Shown piece by piece: positions 16,868 to 30,053 of a stretch of 41,160 nucleotides of DNA. The translations under genes were made by a program, and so were the position numbers. How positions within the stretch are numbered: position 1 is the first letter of the stretch; each line of letters starts with the position of its first letter. Source of the stretch: Ophiosphaerella korrae (Eukaryota > Ascomycota > Dothideomycetes > Pleosporales > Phaeosphaeriaceae); the NCBI GenBank assembly GCA_028456385.1, contig JALNQF010000357.1, positions 1-41,160 on the forward strand, given 5' to 3'. The notes beneath the pieces were generated by a model. The model was not told where the DNA came from. It worked only from the letters and a program-made list of their open reading frames with translations, and made no database searches.

Positions 16868-17253
16868 ATCCGACCAATATCCAGAACGCATCACGCCACC
16901 GCCATCCCTCAACATCTCTCGCCTCACCGGCGCTGCACTTCTCGTCTTTACAGGACGATTTTGTGGACGAGAAGCGCCAGATAGCTTCATCGAAGGATCA
17001 AGGAACGAGCGCGGAGCCGCGCCCGGCGCAAACCGACAACGTTCCACGCCAAGCCTGCGTCAGAGTACGGTGGACTAACGCGCCTCACCACCGAGTGCAC
17101 GTCCCCACCGAATGCACGAACTTGGCCAAGATGCCCACCACAAACTCGAGGCTATACACCCACCCACAATAGCTATTATCACAGGATTTTTTAGTGTTAA
17201 GTTTCTATTGTATCAAACAGTAGATTGTGAATTTTTTATTACATAAGCAGCTT
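16868..17253. other. GC-richer island edge, no gene recognised
   Basis: Ordinary composition with open frames on both strands (for example 17,047-16,802 minus), but no motif. This is the last stretch before the AT-rich block; CA and TG are common here and disappear after about 17,450. Confidence 0.5.
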
Positions 17254-19060
17254 CTAGGGTAGCCGTATTAGCCGGCCGCGCCAGGTAAGCTTTGGAGCAG
17301 CTTCATCAACAACAGGAAGATTTCCATCAACTATAACGATCTCTAGAGCTTTAACAGGCTTGAGGTTTTGCCTCTTACCCTTTTGGGATAATTTTATATC
17401 GCTTTGGAGTTGTTTCTCAAGCTGCTTGCTCATCTTATCTTCCTCGCGCTAAAGGACTTTCTTAGCAGCTAAGCGCTCCCGCTGCTCCTTCGCTACAACT
17501 CGGTTAAGACGACGCTCTTCAAGGAGCTAAGCCTTAGCAAGTTTCTATTACTTACGAAGCTTATTAGCCTCACTTTTTTAGTGTTGCAGCGCCTCTTCTT
17601 GTAGGTCTTTTTGCTCCTAGCGTTAACGCGCTTAGGCTACCTTTGTAGGTAACTAGAATATTACTCCTCTATTGTAATTAGTAGGTGGCTTAAGTAATAG
17701 AGGCTTACTACGCTTTCTACGCTTCTTCTTATTAGCTAGAGCCTCCTTAAGGTTGTTGTTCTTATGTTGTAAGAGCTAATTTTTAGCTAAGATTGTGTAG
17801 ATTGTTTAGCTAAGTTTCTTCGCATTACTATCGTATATATTACCTACTACCTACTATAGTAATCGCTTAATTTTTCGCTAGTCGCTCGCACTTAATACTA
17901 AGCTTAAAGAGCCGCTTAAATTTAGCCTAGAGTTATCTCCTTACGCTATTGTAAACCGCTTTAAGATAACATTTAAGTCTAATAGCAAGATGCCTATTAC
18001 TTTAAAAGACTTTTAGATAAGCTTTTCTTTAAATAAGTAGTGCTACGTAGTATTAAATAAGCGATAAAAGTCTCTTTTAGTAATACTTGTAAGGCCTTAA
18101 GTATAATTAAGGAAGTAAGCGAGCTTAGCTTTGTACAAGGCTATAAGTAGCGAAAATATAATAACGTCGAGTAGCTAAAGTGTATAAGTACTATAAAGCG
18201 GATAGACTATAAGGAGGATTTTATTAGAGTAATAATACTTAATAAAATCTATAGTAACGTAAGAGCTATCTAAGACTAATAGCTACTATAAGCTCTACGC
18301 TTTCTACTTTGTTTTGTAATTAAACACCTACTTAAGCTAAGTAAGGCCTACCTTATTGTTAGTCTACCCTAACAATAAGCTTGTAAAGAAAGCTTAGTAT
18401 TTTTCTAGCTAAAAATCCTATAGCTAAGAGTCCTATATAGCTCTAGATTGCGCCTAGTAGATAAGGGCTAGCGTAAGTACGCTACTATTAGTATAGATAC
18501 AAGCTATAGTAGTAATCTACTTATAATTACTATCTTATATAATATACTTAAGCTTACCCTACTTATACGCGCTCTTAGAGAATACGCGCTTTATCTTTAT
18601 AGTACGCTAATTAAGAAGCCCTTCTTATCTATATTATATATATACTAGTAATTAATATTATATTACTTAATTTTTTACTTAAGAAGCTTAAAGTAATTAC
18701 GACTAAAGCTAGTTACCTAATATAAGATAAGATTAATCTCGTGTTAGCGTATAAAGTAATTAGCCTAGTTTTTTCTTATATCTTTCTATATAATCTAGTA
18801 CGCGAAATTACGTATTATTAGCCTAGATAAAGGTAGCCCTTAGCTTATAAGTGTATAAATATATTATATAAGCTTAGATTTCTACGTAGTATTAAGTAAT
18901 TAGCTATTTAGGAGCTTCGTTGTACGCGCTTATATAACTCCTCTATACCTTCGTAATAAAGTTGTTTAGTTATAATTGTACTTAGTAGTAAAATCTAAAT
19001 ACTTAAAATTATCTTTAAGCTTTAGTAATTCTAGGGCTTTAAGCGCAGCCTCGATACCTA
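17254..19060 (-). pseudogene. RIP-degraded pogo/Fot1-type (Tc1/mariner superfamily) transposase
   Basis: The N-terminal end (minus strand from about 19,060) reads GIEAALKALELLKLKDNF, then NYNQTTLLRRYRGV with stops at Gln codons. This is the pipsqueak/CENP-B-type HTH start of fungal pogo-like transposases (IExAL..L.....S...A...YGV.RSTL.RR..G). The C-terminal end is open for about 190 bases and ends LTWRGRLIRLP followed by TAG (17,256-17,254), preceded by a long Lys/Arg/Glu/Gln coiled-coil-like tail (EERRLNRVVAKEQRERLAA). The middle, which should hold the DDE_1 catalytic core, is heavily mutated. RIP density rises from the C-terminal end inwards. Terminal inverted repeats and a TA duplication were not located. 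Confidence 0.7.
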
Positions 19061-19730
19061 TTATAGTAGTTAAGAAACAATTAGTTAAAATCTATAGAAA
19101 AAACAGCGTTGCGTGTATTTAGTAGGGACGTACACTTAGTAGTGTAGCGCGTTATTATATGCTATAGGTTAGAAACTAAAATTCTAAAACCTAAACCCTA
19201 TATAATATATTATTTAATACGTAGTTAGTACTACGTATATAAGTTATATTTATCGTAAAATAAAAGTTATATATTATATTATATATAATAATATATTATA
19301 TTACGTATTATATAAGTAAAAAAATACTACCTTATATATAGAATTTCTATTACATAGAACCTACCTATATTAAGTAGTTATAACCTAGACTATTACTAAC
19401 TATTACTAAGATACTTTACTATAGTAAGTATTATAATAATATAAAACTCTATATACTAATAGATAATAGAAAAGAGTAAAAGATATTATAAGTTAGAGCT
19501 CTACTCTATATAAGTTAAGTAAGCTTATAGTAGTAAGTAAGCTATATAAGCTATTCGAGCTACTCTACTATATATAAGTAGCTTAGCTTAGATAGCTCTT
19601 TAATTAATAATTATCTCCTACTTATTTCTAAGCTCGCATCTTACAATAGTTATAAGCTTAGCGCTAAAAATTACTTAATAGTTCTATTCTATACACTATA
19701 GTAAGAGATTATAAGCTTAGTATACTCTTA
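19061..19730. other. AT-rich RIP-degraded DNA, no feature recognised
   Basis: Stops in all frames; no motif. It contains the probable 5' flank of the pogo element (ACGTACACTTAGTAGTG near 19,128), but no partner repeat was found on the other side. Confidence 0.5.
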
Positions 19731-19850
19731 TTTTATCTTATTTTATCTTATTTTATCTTATTTTATCTTATTTTATCTTATTTTATCTTATTTTATCTTA
19801 TTTTATCTTATTTTATCTTATTTTATCTTATTTTATCTTATTTTATCTAT
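19731..19850. repeat. Tandem array of the 10-mer TTTTATCTTA, about 12 units
   Basis: Eleven perfect consecutive copies of TTTTATCTTA (19,731-19,840) and a twelfth ending TTTTATCTAT. The unit contains no CA or TG, so it cannot be further altered by CpA-directed RIP. Perfect identity of units points to expansion after the surrounding sequence decayed. Confidence 0.95.
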
Positions 19851-19979
19851 TACTTAAACGCTTATAATATCTTATAGTAAGATAACTCTACTTAATAAAA
19901 GTATTACCTTACTTAATAAGCGCTTATAATAGCTAGTATAGTTTATATAACTTTACTATAACGCGCTTAAGCTAGGTAT

Positions 19980-22780
19980 CTAGAAGCTTATTAACTTAGA
20001 GGCTAATAACGCTCCTAATATATACGCTAACAAACTAATTTAACTTAAACTAAAGAGCCTAGTATCTATAGAATAGGTAGCTACCTATAAGCTTGTAATA
20101 GATAAGTACTAGGCTAAAAAAAACACTTAGATATTATAAACAGTACGCCTTAGAGCGCTAAGTACTTAGGTAAACACTATAGTTAATTTAAGCTATCTAG
20201 TAATAGCTAAAATAACTCTACTTGTAAATAATAAAGCTACGTTATAAGAGCTTATCTAAACGCTAAAGAACTTACTAGCCCTATTTAATACTAGCGCTAG
20301 TAATCTTATTTAAGCTTAATACTAAGCCTATTTATAGAAAGATTACTAAGGACTCTAATTACTAGAGCTCTAGTATAATAAGTAGCTACGCTAATATTAG
20401 CGTGTAATTATATATAATATTTTAGAGGTAATAAGCAAGCTTATAGTATAAGATTTCCTAGAGGTATTAATACTAAAGCTAGCTCTAGACTAAGCTTAGA
20501 TAATAAGCTAATTAGTAATCTAGAGCTTAGTCTTTAGCTTAAAAGTACTTACGCTAGAGTAAATTAGTAGTATCTACTTAGCTCTATTATAAGAGTACAA
20601 GCTCTAAACTACTAACTAAAGAGCTAGCGTATTTATAATATTTAGAAGATCTAAGCTATAAGTATTAAGCTCTAACTTAAAATATAACTACCTATATAGC
20701 TAAGCTTACTACTAGAAGCTTATAAGATTATAGATAGGTATAAGTAGTACTTACTAGTAATCTATTTAAAATAGACAATAATAGAAAGGCAAAAATATAG
20801 GCTTATTTAGATAAGCTATACTTTATAGTAGTTAAAACCCTAGTAGCTTAAAAGTAAGCTAGTCTCTTATAGGAACTAGTTAAAGCTAGCTTAGAGTTAG
20901 TTAAATTAAAGGCTCTAGTCTACCTAGGCTAGCTAAACGTAGTACTTATTAACCTAGGTATACTTATTAACTTAGGTAAACTTATTAAGCTAGTACCTAG
21001 AGCTTACTTAACACTAGATTTTAATACTTACCTACTCTCTAAGAGTACTATACTTAATAATAGAGCTACTTTCTACTTAGTTAACTTAATAAGTTTTATA
21101 GAACTAAGCTCTTTTATAAGAGTAAAAAGTATAAGCTACGTAGAAGCAAGTATATAAGTATTTCTAATACTTAGTAAAAGTACTTAAGTCTTTAAGAATA
21201 CTCTAAATAGAGCTTATAGTAAGTATATAGAAAATCTTATACTTTATAAAGTAGTAGTAGTTAAAGGATTTTATATTAATATAGTATCTAAAGCTTAATT
21301 ATAGTAAGCTAGAGTATAGTATTAAAGTTTTAATATAACTCTAAGAGTAAGAACGCTAGTAGAGAGTATTATACTAGTAACGCTAATACGTAAATATAAC
21401 CTTACTTTTATTAAATATAAGCTTATTACGTTTTATCTAACTATTATAAGTATAACTTAGAACTAGTAGCTTAACTTATAGCGTATAACGCCTAAAAGAA
21501 ACTTAGAAGAGCTCTAGTATACTAGAGCTAGTTATCTTAGACTAGAAGTACTACGAGCGCTAGTAATAAGCGTAAGAAACGTGCGTATTAATAGGATAGT
21601 ACGTATTAAGTATATATATTACTTAATAGTATACGCTAAGTAAGTTATCTTAAAGTAGCCTAGAGAGAAAGCTTTATACTTATACTAGCAAGTAGTATAA
21701 AACCTATTTAATATACTTACTAGCTACTTTAGAGAGGTTTAGACTATACTACTTAAGTATAAGTATAGTAGTAAGCTCTATACCTACTTATTATAAGGTA
21801 AAACTTTCTAAAAGATAATAAGAGTATTTAAAAACTTTATAAAGCTACTACTAATATACTATAAGCTTTATACGTATATACTTTAGTAAGATAATAAAGT
21901 AGTAACGCTCTTATAGAGAGGTAAGACGCGCTTTATAAAGATAGTATACTACTAAGCTAATTCTAATAAAAAGGGGCTAATAGCTAGTTAAGCTATTATA
22001 GTAGTATACAATATATATACTAGTTATTATTACTTAAAGTTTTTTAGACTCGCTTAGAACTCGCTTAGGGTTATACTAAGTTATATGTAGTAGAATATAC
22101 TAGCTAATAGAGCTAGTACACGCTAGTTACTTAGCCTAGTAGAGCTCGTCGACAGCGCTAAGCGTACCCTAATAGCTCCTCGCCCTAGACCCCTTATACG
22201 CTTCTAGATTTAAGCTAAATAAGAAGAAATTATAATTAAGAGTACTCTAGTATATATATATAAGCTAAATAAAGGAGCTAAAAGAGCTAGTAAAGAAATA
22301 ATAATAAAAGTAATTAAGATAAAGATAAGTACTAACTTACTAGAAAAGCTCTAGCTAGAGATAGTAGAAGTAGCTACGTAGCTATATAATATAAGCCTAA
22401 GCTACACTTATAATATATAAGCTCCTAATATAGTACTTAATAGCTAGTTTAGATAGTACTTTAGATACTATTAGCTTAAGTAAGTAAGAGCTACTATAGT
22501 AGACTTTTAGCTAGATTAGAGTAGAGTATATACTTATAGCTACTACGTATATCTACTTAATAAAGAGTAAGTAGCTAGGCGTATTAAGAGAGGCTTTAAA
22601 ATAAGCTCTTAGGGTTATATTAGATATCTAGTAAGATATAGAGTATCTAATATATATAGGATATAGGTCCTAGAATTAGATTAGGTAATTATAACGCGTA
22701 ATATAACGTTTAATAAGTAGCTCTTTTATAATAAAAGGAGTAAAGCTTATTAAGAGCTCTTAAAGCTAGAGTTTTAAAAA
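19980..22780 (+). pseudogene. RIP-degraded Ty1/Copia polyprotein (gag, protease, integrase); reverse transcriptase not seen
   Basis: Reading plus-strand frames through TAG/TAA, a Gag-like region (about 19,990-20,930) is followed by an aspartic-protease site near 21,045 (ILNNRATFYLVN, from ILDSGAT.HLVN). Next comes the GAG-pre-integrase segment (LRRITPKR-like, 21,470), the integrase core with an AxxNxxG-type stretch near 21,960-22,000, and a post-integrase block YIRYLVRYRVSNIYRIQVLE near 22,615-22,670, typical of fungal Copia elements (GYLVGY.S.NIYRIW.P). The frame then fades by 22,800. The RT/RNase H part is missing or beyond recognition, so the element is truncated. No matching LTR pair was found. 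Confidence 0.65.
20944..20997 (+). repeat. 18-bp direct repeat, three units, inside the Copia gag
   Basis: Units ACTTATTAACCTAGGTAT, ACTTATTAACTTAGGTAA and ACTTATTAAGCTAGTACC follow each other. The 6-codon spacing keeps frame, so it may reflect a low-complexity stretch of Gag. Confidence 0.6.
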
Positions 22781-23486
22781 CTTATTAATATATTATATAA
22801 AGACGTAGTATATAATATAAAAGAGACCTAAGATAATATATATAACTAGTTCTACGAAGTAGCTTAAATCCTAGAAAGTAACTAGTAAAGTAAGTACCTA
22901 GAGTAAAATCTAGGGGGTAGAGCTCTATATAATACTAAAAGCTAGGCTAGCTAGCTAGCTATCTTAGTAGAATAAGGAGTAGATCCTATATAAGTAGTAA
23001 GCTTAGCTAGTAAACTATTATTAGATTTAAAGGAGGATATAGTAGTTTAATAAAAAGGCTTTTTTTTTATAATAGCTATATAAAGGCCTTATTAGAGAGG
23101 GATACTAAGGCTTTTAGAAAAGCCCTTTTTTAGTTAGTTACCTATAACTTAAAAGTAATAAGTATAGACTAAGTAGATTAATTCTTCTCTATCTCTAGCC
23201 CTACGCTTTATCTATATATCTACAATACAGTAGTCTTAGCTAAGTCTCTTAAGATAGTAGCAAGCTAGATCCTTAACACCCCTTCTATTAAGGTGCTAGT
23301 TTCTTTATTATATTAGTTATACTAACGTAGTCTATCTCCTTATATATAAGATTCTTTATTTAATTCCTTTATTTGTAAAGGTTAAGGCTACAATCCTTTT
23401 AGCTATAGCAAGGTTAGTAGCTTAGCAATTGTTACGCCCGTGCGCTAAGCTAATTAGATTGCAGCACTAGCTTAAGCAAGCTAATT
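22781..23486. other. AT-rich RIP-degraded DNA, no gene recognised
   Basis: Contains an imperfect inverted segment (AAAAGGCTTTTTTT at about 23,056 against AAAAGCCCTTTTTT at about 23,118) and, at about 23,428, TGTTACGCCCGTGCGC, which resembles the 5' end of some fungal LTRs. No partner was found. Confidence 0.4.
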
Positions 23487-23516
23487 AATAGATTCTAGGT
23501 ACACCTAGAATCTATT
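23487..23516. repeat. 30-bp palindrome, copy A
   Basis: A perfect inverted repeat with 14-bp arms AATAGATTCTAGGT around a 2-bp centre. The upstream flank CTAATTAGA..CTAATT is shared with copies at 34,914 and 40,100 (both in the opposite orientation). Confidence 0.8.
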
Positions 23517-24437
23517 GCGCCTCTCTGCGCACATACTATCGAGTATCTAATCGCGTATCTAATTATATATCTAATTATATAACTTATCTAATAACTATAT
23601 AGAATCTATATAGAGTAACCTAAGCTTAGTAACCTTTAAACTCTAGAGTAAATACTTAAACCTAAAGGAGTTTAGTATATAGGTACTAATATTAATTATA
23701 GAAATTAATATAGTAGAGTATCTAAAAGCTCTTAAGAATTATAATTAACAAGAGAAGTAAGCGCCTTAGAGTAGCTAATAGATAAGAGTTCGAATTAAAC
23801 TACTACTAATTAAACTACTTCTTTTTAAGTAGCTATAGCTTCTATAGCTCTAAATAAAGTAGATACTATCTTTTATTAGGTAGCTATATCTTATATAGCT
23901 CTAAATAATATAGTTAGAGCTTATAAGTAGTATATACGCTAGTAATAGCTAGTACTAATATAATTAAGCTAAAGACTCTAAAATAATAAGCTAGATAATA
24001 GCGCTAAAAGCTTAAGCGCTTATTTATTATTATATAAACTTAAGTAAAGTAAATAAAGTAGTATACTAGATAAGCTACTCTTATAAGTACTAATAGACTA
24101 TAACCTAAATATAAAGCTTACTATAGTAAATACTATACTTATAGTAGCTACTTAGCTTAAGCTATAGCTATAGCTATAGCTATAAGCTTATTTATATTAA
24201 GATAAGCTACTACTATACTATTATAAAGAAGATAGTTGTATAAATTAGTAACTTTTACAATATAAATCTATAATACAATCTATAGAGGTATTAGGAAATC
24301 TAAGCTTAAATAATCTAAATTTTTCTAAATCTCTTATTAATTAATTAACTATTAACCTTTCTTCTTGTGCCTAAATTATCCTTATCTACTACTATTACTT
24401 CTACTACTATCCTATAAGTAGCTAAGTTTACTCTAGC
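23517..24437. other. AT-rich RIP-degraded DNA into which the Gypsy element inserted
   Basis: No motif recognised. Includes a run of TATAGC hexamers near 24,160-24,185. It is continuous with 30,059 onwards if the Gypsy element is removed. Confidence 0.5.
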
Positions 24438-24442
24438 CTAAG

Positions 24443-24883
24443 TATTATAGCTATAACAAGAGAAAACTAATTTAAACTAATTAGCTCTACCCTAGATAAC
24501 AAAAGCACGTACAACCTATAGGGTAATAAACTTAATTAGGAAGCTAACTACAATAGAGACAAGTAACAAATTCGCAATTTACAATCTTAGTAAATATAAA
24601 GTATAAAGCTAAACACATAACAAATTTATAATTTATAATCTTAGTAAACACGAAGTATAAAGCTAGCTAAAGAACCTAGGTATATAGTTAGTAGTAATGC
24701 GCATTATTAGGATAGTATTAGCAATCTAATCTCTAACCTAGAACGCTAATACTTAACATTACATACATAAATTAACTATTATTTATAGTTATTACTAATT
24801 ACTATATAAGCTTTTATTATTACCTCCTAATCTACTAATAACCTAAAGGTTATTAGGAAGTTAACCCTAGTACACCTATTACA
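24443..24883 (+). repeat. 5' LTR of the Gypsy element
   Basis: Begins TATTATAGCTATAACAAG (the terminal TG has become TA) and ends ACACCTATTACA. 441 bp, matching the 3' LTR along its length. Confidence 0.9.
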
Positions 24884-24949
24884 CCTTACTAATCTAGTTA
24901 TTGCAAGGAGCAAAGCGTAAGTAGCGTATAGTCTAGTTAATATAATAGT

Positions 24950-27900
24950 AGAAAGTTTAACTAAATAAATAGCTAAGGTACCTAAAAGTAGTTATAAATC
25001 GGATAGTATAGTATAGGAGATAATTAAAGATTATATAAATAATAGAAGTTTATTTAGAAATACTTACTAGTTATAAGTATAGAGGAAGCGTACGAAGACT
25101 AGAAAGAACGCAACCCTAAAGAAATAAAGTTTACACTATTTTAAGAATAGATAAACTAATATATAGTTATAGTAAGAAGAATACTTATATAAAGAGAGTA
25201 GTAGTATCTTATACAAGAAACGTAATAGATTAATAAAGCTTATACACTAAAAGTACTAATAGTATACTATATCTTAATAATAGATATACCTAAGAAAGAT
25301 AAACACTAGGAAGGGGATAACAAAATAATAGACCTAAAATATCTAGTATATTTTAAAACATTATAGATATTATATCTAGACAAGAATTATATTATATATA
25401 GGAACCCTAAAGTAAATAACAGCGTATAGCTAATATAAAGAAGAGGCTATAACTATATAAGAGTAATCCTAGTAGAAGATATTTAAGGATAGGAGATAAT
25501 ACTAGAAGAAGGATACATAGTAGTAAGGCTAGGACCTAAGCTATCTAAGAAATGCGTCCTAAGAGGACTATAGTATAAATATACGTATAATAAATACTTA
25601 AAATACAAAGAATATAAACTTAAAGTAGGACTATAGCTATAAAAAGATAGACAATTCTTAAAACTACCTAAGTAAGAATAGCTAGAAGGTATAAGAGGCC
25701 TATATATTACAAAAACAGGTACGTACTAAAGAAAAAGGGTATAATTAATAATTAATAGTAGAGCTACAAAGAACTTTATATTAAAGAAGTTTATAGAAAT
25801 ATAAAGAATACGTTATATAATAAAGAAATATCCTCGACAACTAAGTATAATTAAAGGAAAACTATTCTAGGAACCTATTAGGTTCGAAATAGTTCTCTCT
25901 ACGTTAGAATTAGAAGAGATAACAATTAAAAACATAGTTATAGATATAACAACAATTAATAACAAATAAAATATAATACTAGGAATACTATAGTTATAGA
26001 TAACTAACCTATATATTAATTAGAGAATAGAGAGAATTAGCTACCCTAAAAAAGATATATAAAAAGCTAACATAAGTATACACAAAGGATAGTTCCTAGA
26101 AGAATACAAGAAGTAGGAAAAATAACTTACTAAACTAGACAACTACTTTCTAGAACATTAGCTATAGGACTTAGCGATAGATCTAAAAGAAGATATAGAC
26201 GTAGGATAGAGCCTAGTTTATAGAAAAATAGAAGAAGAATCTAAGATTAAATAAGTATTTATTAAAAACGTAATAAGAAAAGGATAGATATAAGAATCTA
26301 AGTCCTTAGTAGTATATAGACTTATATTTATAGATAAAAAAAAGATAAGTAATAAGAGACTATACATAGATTTTAGAAAGACTAACGTAATTATAAATAA
26401 GAACTAATACCTTTTACTATAAATAGATAAAATACAAGATAGGCTATAAAAAGTAAAAATCTTTACAAAACTAGATATCTAAAACGCCTACTACTAGATT
26501 AGGATTAAGAAAGGTAATAAATAGAAAATAGCGTTTAGAACGCAATATAGACTATTTAAGTACCTAGGTATACTCTTTAGCTTAACAAATATACTAGTAG
26601 TATTTTAAGAAAGAATTAATATAGTACTAAGAGAGTACCTAGACGTATTTATATTTATATACCTAGACAACATCTTTATATTCTTAGAAACTAAAGAAGA
26701 ATACGTACAACACGTGCACAAAGTGCTAGAAAAGCTAGCTAAAAATAAATTATTTCTTAAGATAAGAAAATACAAGTTCTATACAAAAGAAATAGATTTC
26801 TTTAGATTTATTATAGAACTAGGAAAAATCAAAATCGACCTAGAAAAGATTAAATTAATTAACGAATAGCTAATACTAAAGAACCTAAAAGAGGTACAAT
26901 AATTTTATAGCTTAGCAAACTTCTATAAGAAGTTAATAGTAAGATAGTTTAAAGATATAGAACTAATAACAAAGCTTATAAAGAAAGATACGCTATTTAA
27001 ATAGATAAAAGAATATAATAAAGTATTTATCTAGATTAAAAGAAAGTTTATAGAAAACCTAGTTATTAGAATATATAACCTAGACCTACTAGTAATAGTA
27101 AAAATAGACGCATCTAACTTAGTTTATAGAATAGTACTAATACAAGAAGACCTAAAGACTAAAAAAGAATACTTAGTTAAATACTTCTCTAAGAAAATAA
27201 AGCTAGTAGAACTTAACTACCTAATTTATAATAAAGAAATACTAGCAATTTATAAAGTATTTAAATAATAGAGAGTATACTTATAAAGAGTAAAATATTA
27301 AACAAAAGTCTATATAAACTAAAAGAATCTTATAAGATTTATAATATATAAGGACCTATTATAACGCTATACAAGATAGTAAGAGTACCTATTAATATTT
27401 AACCTAGAAATTATATATATAAAAAGGAAAGATAATTAATTTATAGACGCCCTTAGTAGAAGACTAGACTTACAAGAAGAAGTAAACGCTACTAGTATAG
27501 TTTTAATTAAGAACAAACAAGGATACTTAGTCCTAAATACACTTAAAATAGCTATAACACTTAAAAGAAAAAGTAGTAAGCTAGACGAATAGGTTTAGAA
27601 AACAACGTAAGAAGTACCTAAAGAAATAAAGAAACTAGAAATCTAAGAAAGATTTGTATAAGCCTATAGAAGGATATATATCTTAAGAAAGATCTAAAGA
27701 GAATTTATATAACAATTCTATAAACTACTAGTATATAGATACTAAAGGATTAATAAAACCTTAGATAGATTACTATAAGACTACTATATCCTAAAGGCGA
27801 GATAACTAGTAATAGAAGTACTAAGAGACTACATAGAATATTATAGAAACAAGTACAATAGATACGTACTATATAGGATATTATAACTAGTTAAAGTACT

Positions 27901-28959
27901 AGAATAACTATAAAGAGTTATTATAATAGACTTTATTATAAAGCTACCTAGGTTAAAAGACCTAATATTAGGAGTTAAGTACAATAGAATTCTAATAATA
28001 GTAGATAAACTTATAAAGTACTTATACTTTAGACTATATAAAGAGAAAAGTAGAATAGAGGTTACTATATACTAGGTTCTAGGAACTATAATTAGTTAAT
28101 ATAGACTACTAGATAAGATAATTATAGATAGAGACGTAAGATTTATATCGAAACTATAGGGAATAATAATAGCGTAATTAGGAATACAACACGTAATATC
28201 TACTATATATTACTTATAAATAGATAGACAATTAGAATAAATAAATTAGATAGTAGAACAATACTTAAGATACTACCTTAACTACAACTAGAACAACTAG
28301 GTATAGTTACTACCTATAGTATAGTTAGTATATAATAGCGCAAAGAATAAAGTAATAGAAGTATTACCTTTCTTTATAAATTATAGATTTAACCCTAGCG
28401 TATATTAAACACTAAGATCTAAAGTATCTTAGTCTCTAAGAAGAGAAAACTTCGCTAACAAACTTAGAGATATATATAACTAATTAAGATAGGACGTAGA
28501 ATTCCTATATAATTATATAGCTAAGTATTATAACAAGAAGTACAAAGAGGGACTCTAACTTAGAGAGAGAAAAAGAGTATAGTTAAGAAAAACGTAAAAA
28601 GTAAATAACTTAGTTTAAAACTTAATTACGTTAAAATAGGACTATATAAAATTAAGAAGAAAGTTACGCTAGTTATATTTAAACTAAAGCTACTAAACAA
28701 GATAAGGATATACCTAGCCTTCTATATAGTACTACTAGAGATAGTACTATAAAATATAGAACTACTAGTATATAAAGTAGATATATACAGCGAATAGGAG
28801 GAATAGAAAGTTAAAGAAATCCTAGTATACTAGTTCTATAATAGTAGGAACTACTATTTAGTAAAATAGATAGGTATAGACGAGAAAAGGCAACTATAGG
28901 AAGATATATAAGAACTAGAAGATAACCTTAACTACTTTAAGAAACTAGAGGAGTTCTAA
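24950..28959 (+). pseudogene. Gypsy gag-pol polyprotein, RIP-inactivated, with C-terminal chromodomain
   Basis: Plus-strand frames read through many TAG/TAA give the order of a chromovirus. A protease site lies near 25,750 (INSRATKNFI, from IDSGATxNFI). Reverse transcriptase includes YIDFRKTN-like text near 26,365 and YLDN at 26,660-26,671 (from YLDD). RNase H and a tether follow, with FIDALSRR near 27,445. The integrase has a zinc-binding-like start, IDFIIKLP near 27,930 and DRDVRFISKL near 28,127 (DDE core). The C-terminal piece VKEILVYQFYNSRNYYLVK (28,812-28,868) with a Trp-codon stop is a chromodomain, which directs integration to heterochromatin. The frame ends at 28,959. It cannot encode active enzymes. 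Confidence 0.85.
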
Positions 28960-29598
28960 AATTAAAACTTTCTAGAGCGCCTTATAGTAAACCAAGAAAA
29001 TTAGCACTACTAACGACGAATAGAGAGACGTTAGGAACGTCTAATATAATAGGAGCTAGAGTAGCTTCTATAGTGTTCTCGAGGTCTATCTTAGCCTCTA
29101 AGGTACAAGACTATTTAGATAATTTAGCTTTATTATAGGCCTTTATCTTATAAAGATACTTAATATAAGAATAAAGATCTACTAGCTTATAAAGAGTTAG
29201 CTTACGCTTAGCCTTAGCTTCTATAAGCTATAATAATAGTATCTCTTAAGCCTAGTTAATAGCTCGCCTTATATAACTTAGTAAGAAGAGACTATATAGA
29301 AATTAAGCACTTATACTCTATAAGAGAAATACTTAAAGGAGTATACTTGTATTAAATATTAGTAAGGATATACTTACTATAATACTTACTATCTTTTAAA
29401 GATACAAGACAAGTAAGCTTTAATTATGTATAATAAGCGTAGAGAAATATTTTAACCTTATTATAAGTAACACGAGTAACTAGAAGAAGTTTATTACGAT
29501 TAGAATAAGAAGATATAGAGAATAATAAAGAACTAGAAATAAACAAAGAGATAAGACTAATAACCTTAGGCCTAGGGTAGAGAAACAAGAACCTACCT
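28960..29598 (+). other. 3' untranslated spacer of the Gypsy element
   Basis: Between the pol stop and the polypurine tract; no coding signal. The last ~100 bases match the left edge of the window (1-206). Confidence 0.6.
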
Positions 29599-29612
29599 AG
29601 AGAGAGGAATAG
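29599..29612 (+). other. Polypurine tract of the Gypsy element
   Basis: AGAGAGAGGAATAG directly abuts the 3' LTR start TGTTATAG, the expected plus-strand priming site. Confidence 0.75.
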
Positions 29613-30053
29613 TGTTATAGCTATAATAAGAGAAAACTAATTTAAACTAATTAGCTCTACTCTAGATAATAAAAGTACGTACGACCTATAGGGTAATAAA
29701 CTTAATTAGGAAGCTAACTATAATAGAGACACGTAATAAATTTGTAATTTGCAATCTTAGTAAATATAAAGTATAAAGCTAAACACGTAACAAATTTATA
29801 ATTCGCGATCTTAGTAAATACGAAGCACGAAGCTAGCTAAGGAACCTAGGTATATAGTTAGTAGTAATGCGTATTATTAGGATAGTATTAGCAATCTAAT
29901 CTCTAACCTAGAACGCTAATACTTAACATTACATATACAAATTAACTATTATTTATAGTTATTGCTAATTACTATATAAGCTTTTGTTATTACCTCCTAA
30001 TCTACTAACAACTTAAAGGTTATTAGGAAGTCGACCTTAGTACACCTATTACA
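29613..30053 (+). repeat. 3' LTR of the Gypsy element
   Basis: Begins TGTTATAGCTATAATAAG and ends ACACCTATTACA; 441 bp. It keeps the original TG..CA ends that the 5' LTR has partly lost. Confidence 0.9.

Noticed and set aside
16802..17047. Minus-strand 81-codon frame rich in Arg, Gly and Ser
   Set aside because: Overlaps the end of the gag fragment on the other strand, and its composition follows local GC content.
19731..19850. Telomere or CRISPR-like array
   Set aside because: The units are contiguous without spacers, the motif is not a TTAGGG-type telomere, and the organism is a fungus.
23487..23516. tRNA or Rho-independent terminator reading of the 30-bp palindrome
   Set aside because: No cloverleaf can be drawn, no T-run follows, and the host is eukaryotic.
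24884..24910. tRNA primer-binding site after the 5' Gypsy LTR
   Set aside because: The sequence is too altered to match any tRNA 3' end by eye; a match could not be supported.
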